The notes under the pieces were generated by a model that worked only from the letters and a program-made list of their open reading frames with translations, made no database searches and was not told where the DNA came from. Positions 10,573 to 22,560 of a stretch of DNA of 64,000 bases are shown in pieces. The stretch's first letter is position 1; every line of letters begins with the position of its first letter. Origin of the DNA: Roseomonas nitratireducens (lineage in GTDB: Bacteria > Pseudomonadota > Alphaproteobacteria > Acetobacterales > Acetobacteraceae); the NCBI RefSeq assembly GCF_017813355.1, contig NZ_JAGIYZ010000005.1, positions 144,314-208,313 of the forward strand, in the 5' to 3' direction. A program made the position numbers and the translations under genes.

Positions 10573-11145
10573 ATGGCGACCACGATCGCTGATCAGGTGC
10601 AGGAGGTGGCGGTGGACGTCACCTTCCTCCGCATGGAGGCGCCGCCCGCCGACCCGCCGCGCCCCCTGCCGCCCGGGCTGCGCATCGAACAGGCGCTGCG
10701 CTGTTCCGTCCCCTTCTACCGCTACCTGTACGACACGGTCGGCGAGCCCTGGCTGTGGTGGATGCGGCGCACCGCGAGCGACGCGGAACTCGCGGCACTG
10801 CTCGCCCTGCCGGCCATCTCGATCCATGTGCTGGTGAAGGATGGCGAGCCGGCGGGGTTCTACGAGCTCGACCGGCGGCACCCGCAGGCGGTGAACCTCG
10901 CCTATTTCGGCCTGATGCCCTGGGCGATCGGCACCGGCATCGGCCATGCCTTCCTCCGCCACGCGGTCGACGCGGCCTGGGCGGCCGGGCGGGGGGCGGT
11001 CACGGTCAACACCTGCACCGCCGACCATCCGCGCGCGCTGCCGGCCTATGTCGCAGCCGGCTTCCAGCGGCTGCGCACGGTGCGGGAGGTCTGGCCGGTG
11101 CCGCTTCGGCTGGGGCTGCGCGTGCCGCCGCATCTCGCGCGGTGA
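10573..11145 (+). CDS. GNAT family N-acetyltransferase
   Basis: 190-residue acetyl-CoA-dependent transferase, substrate unknown. The acetyl-CoA binding segment is seen at NLAYFGLMPWAIGTGIGHAF (beta4 and the R/QxxGxG/A-like loop, here AIGTGIG), followed by helix FLRHAVDAAWAAG and the C-terminal TVNTCTADHPRALPAYVAAG where a tyrosine (AYVAAGF) sits in the usual place. Central LPAISIHVLVKDGEPAGFYE fits beta2-beta3. ATG 10573 follows a very strong AGGAGGGGG. It stands alone between the rpoD terminator region and the unknown membrane protein gene. Confidence 0.87.
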   Translation: MATTIADQVQEVAVDVTFLRMEAPPADPPRPLPPGLRIEQALRCSVPFYRYLYDTVGEPWLWWMRRTASDAELAALLALPAISIHVLVKDGEPAGFYELDRRHPQAVNLAYFGLMPWAIGTGIGHAFLRHAVDAAWAAGRGAVTVNTCTADHPRALPAYVAAGFQRLRTVREVWPVPLRLGLRVPPHLAR

Positions 11146-11252
11146 CCCGTTTCATAGGGGGATCGATGCCGGCCTGACATGCTCCTCCCAGAGGCCGGGG
11201 TGCTGGTCGCCGCGATGTCGCGGCACCGCCCCCGCCCGGCGAGGAGGACAGC

Positions 11253-12200
11253 ATGTCCGGCACAGACACGACGCGCCCGGCCGGGATCGGCGGCATCGAT
11301 CTCTCGGCCATCGACCTGGAATGGGCCATCTTCGAAGCGACCGGCGGCGGCTACGGCACCCCCCGCGAAGGGACGGCGACCGAGCACCTGGCCGGCCCGA
11401 CCAAGACCGGCGACTGGGTGACGAATGACGGCCGCGCCCCCGGCGTGACGAACCCGACGGACGGCGCCGATCCTGGCACGCTGGTCGATCCGAACCGGGA
11501 CATCGCGCTGACCGAGGACGTTCCGCCGCCCGACAATTCCCTGCTCGAGCTGACGAAGGAGGAGCCGGCGCCGCACTTCGCCAATGGCGGGCCGGAAGGG
11601 CAGCAGAACGGCATCATCATCTTTCTCGTCGCCGTCGCCATCGTCTACGCCGTCTACAAGGCGGCGGAGCATCTCGGCGGCCTCGACACCGCCGGCGACA
11701 AGGGCGCGGCGCCCGCGGAGCCGAAGAAGGGCCTCACGAAGTGGGAGGACACGCACAATCCGGACGGGTCGCCCAAGGAATTCTCCGACCCGGACGCGTC
11801 GTCCGGCGATCCGATCGACGACGGCGCGCTGCTGAAGTCGATCCTGGCCGACCTGCTCGGCACCACCGATGTCGGCGCCATCGCGCTGGACCCGGCCAAT
11901 TTCGGCAAGGCCGTGGGCGCGGTGATCGAAGGCATGATGAACGGCAAGGTCGCCGAGCTGGGCAAGCTCCTCGACCGGCTCGACGGCGTCGAGGGCGATG
12001 GCGCGGGCATGCTGCTGGGTGAAGGCGGCGCTCTGCTGTTCGAGGCCTTCGGCCTGCCCAAGGATCTCGCGACGCCATTCTTCAGCCTCGCGATGGATGA
12101 TCCGGCCGCGCTGGCGAGGTCGGATGCGATCTACGAACTCACCATCGACGACGGGCAGCAGCAGGAGCTGGTGGTCGCCATCCACGACATCTGGTGGTAA
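11253..12200 (+). CDS. Unrecognised protein with one membrane helix
   Basis: 315 residues; I do not recognise the family. Residues 1-108 are polar and rich in Gly, Thr, Asp (LSAIDLEWAIFEATGGGYGT, then NDGRAPGVTNPTDGADPGTL). A single hydrophobic helix at about 112-130 (NGIIIFLVAVAIVYAVYKAA) is followed by a charged linker and an acidic C-terminal domain of about 170 residues (LLKSILADLLGTTDVGAIAL, VIEGMMNGKVAELGKLLDRL). There is no signal peptide, so the helix is a late membrane anchor. It ends LVVAIHDIWW. ATG 11253 has a textbook GAGGAGGA upstream, so it is surely expressed. Convergent with the DsbD-like gene, 138 bp away. A structural or secretion role is only a guess. Confidence 0.75.
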   Translation: MSGTDTTRPAGIGGIDLSAIDLEWAIFEATGGGYGTPREGTATEHLAGPTKTGDWVTNDGRAPGVTNPTDGADPGTLVDPNRDIALTEDVPPPDNSLLELTKEEPAPHFANGGPEGQQNGIIIFLVAVAIVYAVYKAAEHLGGLDTAGDKGAAPAEPKKGLTKWEDTHNPDGSPKEFSDPDASSGDPIDDGALLKSILADLLGTTDVGAIALDPANFGKAVGAVIEGMMNGKVAELGKLLDRLDGVEGDGAGMLLGEGGALLFEAFGLPKDLATPFFSLAMDDPAALARSDAIYELTIDDGQQQELVVAIHDIWW

Positions 12201-12338
12201 CGGCGGGGTGGTCGCCATCCCCGCCCCGGCCGTCACGGGCGATGCGGCGACCGCCGGTCCTGGCGGACAGCGCCCGATCCAGCGAGGCGAACGGCAAGGC
12301 GCCGGCGCCCCTGGCGCGGCGGGTGATCGTCGGGCTGC

Positions 12339-14396
12339 TCAGGTCGCCTCGCGGCCGGCCGCGATCGCCTGCAGCACGATCCCCTCGGTCAGGATCTGCG
12401 GCAGCACGGCCGGCGCGCCGCCGCCCGCGGGGTAGAACAGGTACAGCGGCACGCCGTCCCGCTGATGCGCGCGCAGCAGGGCGCTGATCGCCGGGTCGCC
12501 GCGCGTCCAGTCGCCCACCAGGTAGGCGATGTTGCGGTCGGCGAAGGCGCGCTGCACGCCATCCGTCGCCAGCGCCATGCGCTCGTTCACCTTGCAGGTG
12601 ATGCACCAGGCGGCGGTCAGGTTGACGAAGACCGGGCGCCCTTCGGCGCGCAGCGCGGCGACGCGGCCTTCCGACCATGGTTCATGGCCCGCTTCCGCAC
12701 CGCGCGCGACGGCCGGCGTCGCGCCCTGGACCAGCGGCAGCAGGGCGAGGGCCGCGACCAGCGCCGCGGCGCCGGCCAGCCGGCCGAGCCGCCCGCCCGA
12801 GCCCTGCGCGATCCCCCAGGCCCAGGCGCCGAAGCCGATCAGCACGCCGCCCACCAGCACCATCAGCACCGCCGAGGGCCCGGCCTGTTCCGCCAGCACC
12901 CACACGAGCCAGGCGGCCGCGCCATACATCGGGAAGGCGAGGCCCTGCTTCAGCCGGTCCATCCAGGCGCCCGGCCGCGGCAGCAGCCGCGCCAGCCCGG
13001 GTGCCACGCCGAGCAGCGCGTAGGGCAGCGCCATTCCCAGGCCGAGCGCGGCGAAGACCGCAAGCGCCTCGATCGTTCCCATCGCCAGCGCGGCGCCGAT
13101 CGCCGCGGCCATGAAGGGCGCGGTGCAGGGGGTGGCCACCAGCACGGCCAGCGCGCCGGTGAAGAAGGATCCCGCATGGCCCCCCTTCGCCGCGAGCGAC
13201 CCGCCCGCCGAGACCGGCCCGCCCATGGCGAAGACGCCCGACAGGTTCAGCCCGACGGCGAGCATCAGCCAGGCCATGCCGGCGACGAAGGCCGGGGAGG
13301 TGAACTGGAAGCCCCAGCCCGCGATCCCGCCCGCCGCCCGCAGCCCGACCAGCAGCCCGCCGAGCGCGAGGAAGGAGAGCACGACCCCCGCCGTGTAGGA
13401 CGCCGCATGCGCCCGCACGGCCCCCTGCGCCGCGCCGGACAGCCGCGCGAGCGAGACCGCCTTCATGGCGAGGATGGGGAAGACGCAGGGCATCAGGTTG
13501 AGGATCAGCCCGCCGAGCAGCGCGAAGACCGCAGCCTGCCACAGCGGCAGCCCGCCCCCCGTGGCCGGCGCCGGGCCGGGTTCGGCCGAGACGAGGTAGG
13601 CCCCGCGCAGCCCCGCGGCGTCGGTGATGGCGAGCACGCCCTCCACCCGCGCCGGCAGCGCCGGCGCCGGGCCGCGGGCAAGCGTCAGCGTCAGCGCCCC
13701 GTCGCGCAGCCGGAGCACCTGCGGCGCGGCGTTCTCGACCACGCCCTGCTCGACCGGGAAGAAGAAGGCGTCCCGCACCGCGCCGGGGGCGATGCCGGGG
13801 CCCGAGACCTCGATCGCCCCGCGCGGCCCGTCGAAGCCCAGGCGCACGGCGAAGGGCCCCGGGCGCGCCTCGGCCGCCTCGGCCGCGGCGAACAGCATGG
13901 TGTTGGCCGGCCGCGCCGTCGCCTCGACCGGGATGTCGAGGCGGAAGGACCCTTCCTCCGGAATGCAGACGCTTTCGCAGACGAGCCAGGTGGCGTCCGC
14001 CGTGACGGTGAAGGTCTCGCCCGGGCGCAGGCTGGCCGGGGGCGTGACGGGGATGATGAAGACGGGCTCGCCCTCATAGCCGAAATTCACCAGCGGGCCG
14101 AAGGGGATGCGCTGCGGCGCGGGGAAGCGCATGGGCGCGGCGGCGGCACCTTCCGGCAGGGCGAGGGTCACCTCCGGCGCCTGGCCGGCATCGCCGGGAT
14201 TGATCCAGTAGGTGTGCCAGCCGGGGGCGAGGCGTTGGCGTAGTGCCAAGCGGAAGGGCTCGCCCGGGGTGATGGCCCCCCGGTCGGCGACGATGGTGAC
14301 GGTCGCGCGGGGCGAAGTGACGGGCGCGGATTCGAGCGCCCGCGCCGGAGGGGCGGCGGTGGCGAGCGCGAGGATCAGGGCGAGCAGCCGCAGCAT
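12339..14396 (-). CDS. DsbD/ScsB-type thiol:disulfide interchange protein
   Basis: Moves electrons from cytoplasmic thioredoxin across the inner membrane to reduce periplasmic thiols. 685 aa. A signal peptide (MLRLLALILALATAAPPARA) precedes a periplasmic N-domain with a cysteine pair in LVCESVCIPEE. A membrane domain of about eight helices carries the two buried cysteines in NLMPCVFPILAMKAVSLARL and VATPCTAPFMAAAI. The C-terminal thioredoxin-like domain has AAWCITCKVNERMAL (CxxC). ATG 14396 is chosen because it opens the signal peptide; the frame extends 27 codons further. The N-domain looks more like ScsB (copper/peroxide stress branch) than classical DsbD, so the symbol is left blank. No partner disulfide isomerase is adjacent. 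Confidence 0.9.
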   Translation of the reverse strand: MLRLLALILALATAAPPARALESAPVTSPRATVTIVADRGAITPGEPFRLALRQRLAPGWHTYWINPGDAGQAPEVTLALPEGAAAAPMRFPAPQRIPFGPLVNFGYEGEPVFIIPVTPPASLRPGETFTVTADATWLVCESVCIPEEGSFRLDIPVEATARPANTMLFAAAEAAEARPGPFAVRLGFDGPRGAIEVSGPGIAPGAVRDAFFFPVEQGVVENAAPQVLRLRDGALTLTLARGPAPALPARVEGVLAITDAAGLRGAYLVSAEPGPAPATGGGLPLWQAAVFALLGGLILNLMPCVFPILAMKAVSLARLSGAAQGAVRAHAASYTAGVVLSFLALGGLLVGLRAAGGIAGWGFQFTSPAFVAGMAWLMLAVGLNLSGVFAMGGPVSAGGSLAAKGGHAGSFFTGALAVLVATPCTAPFMAAAIGAALAMGTIEALAVFAALGLGMALPYALLGVAPGLARLLPRPGAWMDRLKQGLAFPMYGAAAWLVWVLAEQAGPSAVLMVLVGGVLIGFGAWAWGIAQGSGGRLGRLAGAAALVAALALLPLVQGATPAVARGAEAGHEPWSEGRVAALRAEGRPVFVNLTAAWCITCKVNERMALATDGVQRAFADRNIAYLVGDWTRGDPAISALLRAHQRDGVPLYLFYPAGGGAPAVLPQILTEGIVLQAIAAGREAT

Positions 14397-14444
14397 GGGT
14401 CCAATCAAGGCCCGCGGCGGCCGCGGTGCAACCCCGAAGACGCG

Positions 14445-14474
14445 AAAAGGGCCGGCGGATCGCTCCACCGGCCC
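14445..14474 (-). terminator. Intrinsic terminator after hppA
   Basis: Read on the minus strand, GGGCCGG (14474-14468) and CCGGCCC (14455-14449) form a 7-bp stem with a 12-base loop, followed at once by TTTT (14448-14445). This is the standard layout of a Rho-independent terminator. It sits about 160 bp after the hppA stop and about 50 bp before the dsbD-like start, separating the two units. Confidence 0.7.
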
Positions 14475-14505
14475 CATTCATTCGTCGACCGCCTCCCGCA
14501 CGGGC

Positions 14506-14528
14506 GGCCCGAGGCTCTGCCTCGGGCC
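14506..14528. repeat. 9-bp perfect hairpin between hppA and its terminator
   Basis: GGCCCGAGG (14506-14514), loop CTCTG, CCTCGGGCC (14520-14528). No T-run on either side. Lies in the 3' untranslated region of hppA; may stabilise the message end. Confidence 0.5.
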
Positions 14529-14634
14529 GGGAGCGCAAGGGACGACCGCGCCCAACCTGACCCCGGTCGCCGGCGCACCAGTGCACGGCGCGAAAGCCAA
14601 GCCCGCGGATGCGGGCGCCGGCGCCTGAGGCAGG

Positions 14635-16758
<2,124 letters not shown>

Positions 16759-16801
16759 CTTACGGACTCCCCCAAAATGACGCGGTCTCCTGGCCGCATG
16801 A

Positions 16802-16821
16802 CGCCCGCCTTGGGGCGGGCG
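16802..16821. repeat. 8-bp hairpin between ppa and hppA
   Basis: CGCCCGCC (16802-16809), loop TTGG, GGCGGGCG (16814-16821), perfect. It lies in the ppa-hppA gap, about 45 bp before the hppA TTG. No T-run on the minus strand, so partial termination or message processing between the two pyrophosphatase genes is possible but unproven. Confidence 0.45.
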
Positions 16822-16914
16822 GCGCATAGTGGCGGGGGAATGGCGGGGGGCGCAACGGGGCGCCCGCGGCAGGGCAGGGCGCGGGGGGGCGGGCGGCGCC
16901 CCCCGCGCCAGACG

Positions 16915-17445
16915 TCAGGCGGCCTTGGCTCGCTCGATCGCCTCGGTGATGAGCCGGCGCGCTTCCTCCGCGCTGCCCCAGCCGATGAACTTCACCCACT
17001 TGCCGGGTTCGAGGTCCTTGTAGTGCTCGAAGAAGTGCTGGATCTGCTCGATCGTGATCCTGGGCAGGTCCGTGTATTCATGGACGTGCTGGTAGCGCAG
17101 GGTCAGTTTCGGCACCGGGACGGCGATGATCTTCTCATCCCCGCCGCCGTCGTCTTCCATTTTCATCACGCCGACCGGGCGGACGCGAATGACGGCGCCC
17201 GGCACGATGGGGCGGGTATTGGCCACCAGCACGTCGATCGGGTCGCCATCTTCGGACAGCGTGTGCGGCACGAAGCCGTAATTGCCCGGATAGCGCATCG
17301 GCGTGTGCAGGAAGCGGTCCACGAAGAGCGTGCCGGCCGCCTTGTCCATCTCGTACTTGATGGGCTCGCCGCCGATCGGGACCTCGATGATGACGTTGAC
17401 GTCGTTCGGCGGGTCCTTGCCGATCGGGATGGCGTCGATACGCAT
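16915..17445 (-). CDS. ppa: Inorganic pyrophosphatase (soluble, family I)
   Basis: Cytosolic Mg-dependent hydrolysis of pyrophosphate, pulling biosynthetic reactions forward. 176 aa, standard bacterial length. Starts [20 protein letters not shown], then [20 protein letters not shown], and has the family signature DGDPIDVLV with its three catalytic aspartates, [12 protein letters not shown], and the C-terminal [23 protein letters not shown] 17445 is preceded by GGAGCGAG. The long upstream open frame is the antisense of the M20 peptidase gene and is not coding. Adjacent hppA makes a pair of soluble and membrane pyrophosphatases. Confidence 0.97.
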   Translation of the reverse strand: MRIDAIPIGKDPPNDVNVIIEVPIGGEPIKYEMDKAAGTLFVDRFLHTPMRYPGNYGFVPHTLSEDGDPIDVLVANTRPIVPGAVIRVRPVGVMKMEDDGGGDEKIIAVPVPKLTLRYQHVHEYTDLPRITIEQIQHFFEHYKDLEPGKWVKFIGWGSAEEARRLITEAIERAKAA

Positions 17446-17550
17446 GGGGTCTCGCTCCGGCTGCAGGAAGGCGCGCGCCTGTAGCAGAGCGCCCGGACGG
17501 GCGGAAGGCATGGGCTTGCGCGCCGTGCCGCCCGCGCACAGGTTCCCCCC

Positions 17551-18804
17551 ATGGATCCCGCCCGCATCACCTTCGCCGCCGCCGCCCATGCCCGCGCGGC
17601 CGAGACCGTCGCCCTGACCCGCCGGCTGATGGCCGTGCCATCCCCCAACCCGCCGGGCGATGTGCGCGCAGCGGCCGAGGAAGCGGCCGTCATCCTCCGC
17701 ACCCTCGCGCCCGACGCGGAGGTCAGCCTGCACGCGACCTCCCCCGAGGTGACCAATGTCGTCGCCCGGATCGCCGGCGCCGGGCCGGGGCGGATCCTCG
17801 CCTTCAACGGCCATCTGGACACCTATCCGGTGAACGAGGCGCTGCCCTGGACCGTCGATCCGCTGCGGGGGGAGGTCCGGGACGGGCGCCTGTACGGCCG
17901 CGGCGCGGCCGACATGAAGGGGGGCATCGCCGCCTCCATCCTCGCCTTCGCCCTGCTCGCCGAGCACCGCGCCGCCTGGCGGGGGGAGGCGATCCTGACG
18001 CTGGCCGGGGACGAGGAAAGCATGGGCCCGCTCGGCACCAAGTGGCTGCTCGACCATGTCCCGGGGCTGCCGCAGGCGGGCGCGGTCATCATCGGCGACG
18101 CCGGCAGCCCGCGCGTGCTGCGCTTCGGGGAGAAGGGCTTCCTCTGGATCGAGGTCGAGGCCGCCGGCCGCGCCGCCCATGGCGCGCATGTGCATCTGGG
18201 GGAGAACGCGATCGACCGGCTGCGCGCGGCCCTCGACGCCGTCTCCCGCCTGGTGGACCTGCCGGTCGCCGCCCCGCCGGCCGTGATCGCCGCCATCGCC
18301 GACGCCAAGCCGATCAGCGAGCCGCTCGCCGGCGCGGGGGAGGCGGAGGTGCTCGGCCGCGTCACCGTCAACATCGGCCGGGTCGAGGGCGGCACCGCGC
18401 CCAACCTGGTGCCCGCGACCGCGCGCGCCGCCTGCGACATCCGCCTGCCCGTGGGCGTGACCTGCGAGGCGGCGGAAGCGGCGCTGCATGCCGGGCTGGA
18501 CTGGCTGCCGGGCATCTCCTGGCGCGTGCTGCGCCGCTTCGCGCCGAACCACACCGACCCCGACGCGCCCATCGTGCGCCTGGCGCACCGCGCGGCGGAG
18601 GAGGTGCTGGGCGGGACCGTCGCGGTGAACATGCGCGTCGGCGGCTCCGACGCCCGCTGGTTCCGCATGGCCGGCCTGCCGACCGTCGTCTATGGCCCGA
18701 CGCCCCACAACATGGGCGGCGCCGACGAATGGGCGGAGATCGCGGAACTCGAGGCCGTGATGCGCGTCCATGCGCTGGCGGCGTTTGATTTCCTGCGCGG
18801 CTGA
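17551..18804 (+). CDS. M20 family metallopeptidase (ArgE/DapE-like)
   Basis: 417-residue zinc-dependent amidohydrolase of the M20 family. Metal-ligand motifs are seen in order: FNGHLDTYP (His, Asp), [14 protein letters not shown] (bridging Asp), [13 protein letters not shown] (catalytic Glu-Glu), GDAGSPRVL (Asp) and a C-terminal [16 protein letters not shown] (His). A lid/dimer domain spans about 195-310 ([20 protein letters not shown]). Substrate cannot be told from sequence: acetylornithine, succinyl-diaminopimelate or dipeptides are all handled by this family. ATG 17551 is the only good start. Divergent from ppa across about 100 bp, and followed by a tRNA gene. Confidence 0.9.
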   Translation: MDPARITFAAAAHARAAETVALTRRLMAVPSPNPPGDVRAAAEEAAVILRTLAPDAEVSLHATSPEVTNVVARIAGAGPGRILAFNGHLDTYPVNEALPWTVDPLRGEVRDGRLYGRGAADMKGGIAASILAFALLAEHRAAWRGEAILTLAGDEESMGPLGTKWLLDHVPGLPQAGAVIIGDAGSPRVLRFGEKGFLWIEVEAAGRAAHGAHVHLGENAIDRLRAALDAVSRLVDLPVAAPPAVIAAIADAKPISEPLAGAGEAEVLGRVTVNIGRVEGGTAPNLVPATARAACDIRLPVGVTCEAAEAALHAGLDWLPGISWRVLRRFAPNHTDPDAPIVRLAHRAAEEVLGGTVAVNMRVGGSDARWFRMAGLPTVVYGPTPHNMGGADEWAEIAELEAVMRVHALAAFDFLRG

Positions 18805-18825
18805 AGGCAATCAGGGGCCCATCAT

Positions 18826-18898
18826 GGGCCTGTAGCTCAATGGTCAGAGCGGACCGCTCATAACGGTTTGGTTGCAGGTTCGAGTCCTGCCGGGCCCA
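18826..18898 (+). tRNA. tRNA with CAU anticodon, probably tRNA-Ile2 (lysidine-modified)
   Basis: Complete cloverleaf. The acceptor stem pairs GGGCCTG with CGGGCCC; the D arm is GCTCAATGGTCAGAGC; the anticodon stem-loop has loop CTCATAA, giving CAU; the T arm is GCAGGTTCGAGTCCTGC; discriminator A at 18898. CCA is not encoded. The anticodon arm and the TTGGTTG variable region look like E. coli tRNA-Ile2 rather than elongator Met, so TilS probably converts C34 to lysidine to read AUA. Met remains the alternative. Confidence 0.88.
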
Positions 18899-18979
18899 TC
18901 TTCGCCGCCGCGCCTTGGCGCCGCCCGGCCCGGCCTGTAGAACCGCGCCAACCCTCAGAAACCGCAGGTTGACCGCGCC

Positions 18980-20659
<1,680 letters not shown>

Positions 20660-20676
20660 GGGCGCGCGGAAAGGAA

Positions 20677-20810
20677 CCGGGGGAGGTAACTCCCCCGGAC
20701 CCCCTCCTTTCTTTGCCCGTCACCAAGACAGTCCGGGCGCGACTGCCGCGACCCATGCCCAAAGACAGAAAAGGGAGGGGGTTCGGGGGAGGTTCCCCTC
20801 CCCTGACCTT
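20677..20810 (+). repeat. Family A palindromic element, full inverted pair (copy A1)
   Basis: Two hairpins in inverted orientation bracket a 60-70 bp centre. Left half: CCGGGGGAG (20677-20685), loop GTAA, CTCCCCCGG (20690-20698), then CCCCCTCCTTTCTTT. Right half: AGAAAAGGGAGGGGG, then GGGGAGG (20786-20792), loop TTCC, CCTCCCC (20797-20803). The right half is the reverse complement of the left, as in REPIN elements. The centre keeps GCGACCCATGCCC, shared with copy A2. The element starts 17 bases after the ettA stop and ends just before the ATG of the next gene. Confidence 0.85.
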
Positions 20811-20822
20811 CCCTCACGCGCC

Positions 20823-21341
20823 ATGACGCTGGCCGCCCTGCGCTCACCGCGCCTGCTGACGACCGAGCGGCTGATGCTCATCCCCCCGGGGCGCGAGAAC
20901 CTCGCGGACCTCATCCGGCTGAAGGGTGACGAGCGCGTCTTCGGCTGGATGCTGCACGGCGTGCGCAGCGCCGAGCGCGCGCGGGAGGAGCTGGAGGACG
21001 ACATCGACTTCTGGGAGGTGCGCGGCTACGGCACCTGGTGCGTGTTCGAGCGCGCGAGCGGCGACTTCCTCGGCATCTGCGGCTTCATGGAACGGCCGGA
21101 CGGGCGCGGCGTCGCGCTGCGCTACGCGTTGTGGCCCGAATGCCGCGGCAAGGGATATGCGCGGGAGGCGGCGCGCGCCGCGCTCGGCTTCGGCCACCGC
21201 GCCGGGCTTGCCCGCATCATCGCCGTGGCGCGGGAGGAGAACGAGGCGTCCCGCGCCGTGCTGACCGACATCGGCATGGCCCCGGCCGGCGAGTTCCGCC
21301 ACCAGGGCCACCGGATGCTGATGTTCGAGAGCCGCGGCTGA
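20823..21341 (+). CDS. GNAT family N-acetyltransferase (RimJ/RimL-like)
   Basis: 172-residue acetyltransferase of the group related to ribosomal-protein acetylases, substrate unknown. It starts with the typical LRSPRLLTTERLMLIPPGRE (TERL motif) and has the acetyl-CoA loop in YALWPECRGKGYAREAARAA (RGKGYA), then ARIIAVAREENEASRAVLTD with the conserved N-x-x-S-R segment, and GMAPAGEFRHQGHRMLMFES. ATG 20823 is the only start that keeps this N-terminus. No clear Shine-Dalgarno: the repeat element A1 ends 12 bases before it. Confidence 0.9.
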   Translation: MTLAALRSPRLLTTERLMLIPPGRENLADLIRLKGDERVFGWMLHGVRSAERAREELEDDIDFWEVRGYGTWCVFERASGDFLGICGFMERPDGRGVALRYALWPECRGKGYAREAARAALGFGHRAGLARIIAVAREENEASRAVLTDIGMAPAGEFRHQGHRMLMFESRG

Positions 21342-21356
21342 GCCCGGCGCCGGGGC

Positions 21357-21809
21357 TCAGTCCAGCGTCTGCGGCCAGCCGATGAAGATGCCGACATCGC
21401 CCGGCATCCCGCCGGGGAAGTCGATCACGCGGGCGGAGAAGGTGAAGCCGCCCGGGGCGAGTTCGCGTTCCCACCACTCGTAGATCTTGTGCATCACGCC
21501 CGGCAGCGTGTCCTGCCATCCATCGAGGTGGTTGTTGATGCGCCGCCCGCCATCCTCGCAGAGCACGGAGGGGAACTTCACCAGCATCAGTTCCCGCTCG
21601 CCGGCCTCGAAGGCGCGGCGGATGCGGTTCAGCGCCCGTTCCCGGTCCTCGTCGGTGATCTGGTAGGTCTGCACGCGCTCGGAGAAGGCGGAGAGCTCGG
21701 CCTTCTTCTGCGCCTCGACTTCCTCGGCCTCGGCCCGGCGGCGCGCGACGGCCGCGGCCTTCGCCGCGAACAGGTCCTTGAGGCTGAGGCTGGGAGTCTG
21801 GTCGGCCAT
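21357..21809 (-). CDS. Conserved hypothetical protein, soluble
   Basis: 150 residues; I do not recognise the family. An N-terminal charged helix, probably coiled coil (LKDLFAAKAAAVARRRAEAE and EVEAQKKAELSAFSERVQTY), is followed by DEDRERALNRIRRAFEAGER and a compact C-terminal domain with FPSVLCEDGGRRINNHLDGW, HKIYEWWERELAPGGFTFSA and a Pro-Gly-rich end. No membrane or signal segment. The length, regular codon use and clean ATG at 21809 support a real gene. It is convergent with the GNAT (15-bp gap) and lies downstream of mlaC on the same strand. Confidence 0.75.
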   Translation of the reverse strand: MADQTPSLSLKDLFAAKAAAVARRRAEAEEVEAQKKAELSAFSERVQTYQITDEDRERALNRIRRAFEAGERELMLVKFPSVLCEDGGRRINNHLDGWQDTLPGVMHKIYEWWERELAPGGFTFSARVIDFPGGMPGDVGIFIGWPQTLD

Positions 21810-21888
21810 GGGCGGAACCCTTTCACGGATCTTCGGCCAGCTTACGCGCGAAAGCGCGAGCCGCCTTGATTCTCGTCAAGACTCCGCG

Positions 21889-22560
21889 TCAGCCGCGCCC
21901 TTCCCGCGCCGCGAGCTGCGCGATCTGGTTGCGCATCGCCTCCAGCAGCGAGGCCACGCGCCCGCCATTGCGCTGGATCACCGCCGAATACTCGCTGCGC
22001 GTCGTCAGCCGCAGCGACGTGCCCTCGGCGATCACGTCCACCACCTTGGGCTGGCCGCCGACCTCGCTCACCCGCCAGTCGAGCGAGAAGGCCGGCGTGT
22101 TCGGCCGCTCGATGATGGTGTTCACCAGCGCGTCCTCCTCCGTCCGCTGCTGGCTGCGGCCGAGCGAGAACTTCACCCCCCGGTATTCCCCGAAGCGGGC
22201 GGAGAGGTTGCGCACGATGATGTCGTCGAACAGCCGATTGTACTCGGCCAGCTCGGCCGGGTTCGCCTGGCGCACATAGCGGCCGAGGATGAAGCGGCCG
22301 GTGCCCTCGATGTCGATCGTCCGGCGCAGGATCACGCCGACCCGGTCGCGCCGCGCGGTCAGGTCGAGCCGCGGGTCGTTGATCGCGGCGACCAGCTCGT
22401 TGCCCGCCTGCTGGATGAAGGCGGTCGCGCGGTTGAGGTCGACCTCGGCCCGCGCGCCGCGTGGCAGGGCCGCCAGCCCGGCGGCGAGGAAGGGGAGGGG
22501 GAGGAAGGTCCTGCGGTCCATGCCGCGAATATGGGGCCGAGTTGGGCGATTCGAAGTCAT
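21889..22560 (-). CDS. mlaC: Phospholipid transport periplasmic protein (MlaC/Ttg2D family)
   Basis: Periplasmic carrier of phospholipids between the outer-membrane MlaA complex and the inner-membrane MlaFEDB transporter. 223 aa. A twin-arginine-like signal (MDRRTFLPLPFLAAGLAALP then RGARA) is followed by the family body: FIQQAGNELVAAINDP, TIDIEGTGRFILGRYVRQAN, EYNRLFDDIIVRNLSARFGE, VVDVIAEGTSLRLTTRSEYS and the tail ASLLEAMRNQIAQLA. The start is taken at ATG 22560, where it overlaps the mlaA stop (ATGA) and has GGAG eight bases upstream; an internal ATG at 22521 starts directly at MDRRTF but lacks a ribosome site. The partner Mla transporter genes are not in the window. Confidence 0.92.
   Translation of the reverse strand: MTSNRPTRPHIRGMDRRTFLPLPFLAAGLAALPRGARAEVDLNRATAFIQQAGNELVAAINDPRLDLTARRDRVGVILRRTIDIEGTGRFILGRYVRQANPAELAEYNRLFDDIIVRNLSARFGEYRGVKFSLGRSQQRTEEDALVNTIIERPNTPAFSLDWRVSEVGGQPKVVDVIAEGTSLRLTTRSEYSAVIQRNGGRVASLLEAMRNQIAQLAAREGRG

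Noticed and set aside
12465..14243. 592-residue plus-strand ORF opposite the DsbD-like gene
   Set aside because: It is the antisense of a clear thiol transporter gene with conserved CxxC motifs; its own product is Arg/Gln/Gly/Pro-rich noise.
16915..18810. Fusion of pyrophosphatase with a long upstream domain
   Set aside because: The upstream part is the complement of the M20 peptidase gene, and Ppa has its own ATG and ribosome site at 17445.
18815..18900. Integrase attachment site at the tRNA
   Set aside because: The direct repeat is only 9 bp, adjacent to the tRNA, with no integrase or foreign genes between the copies.
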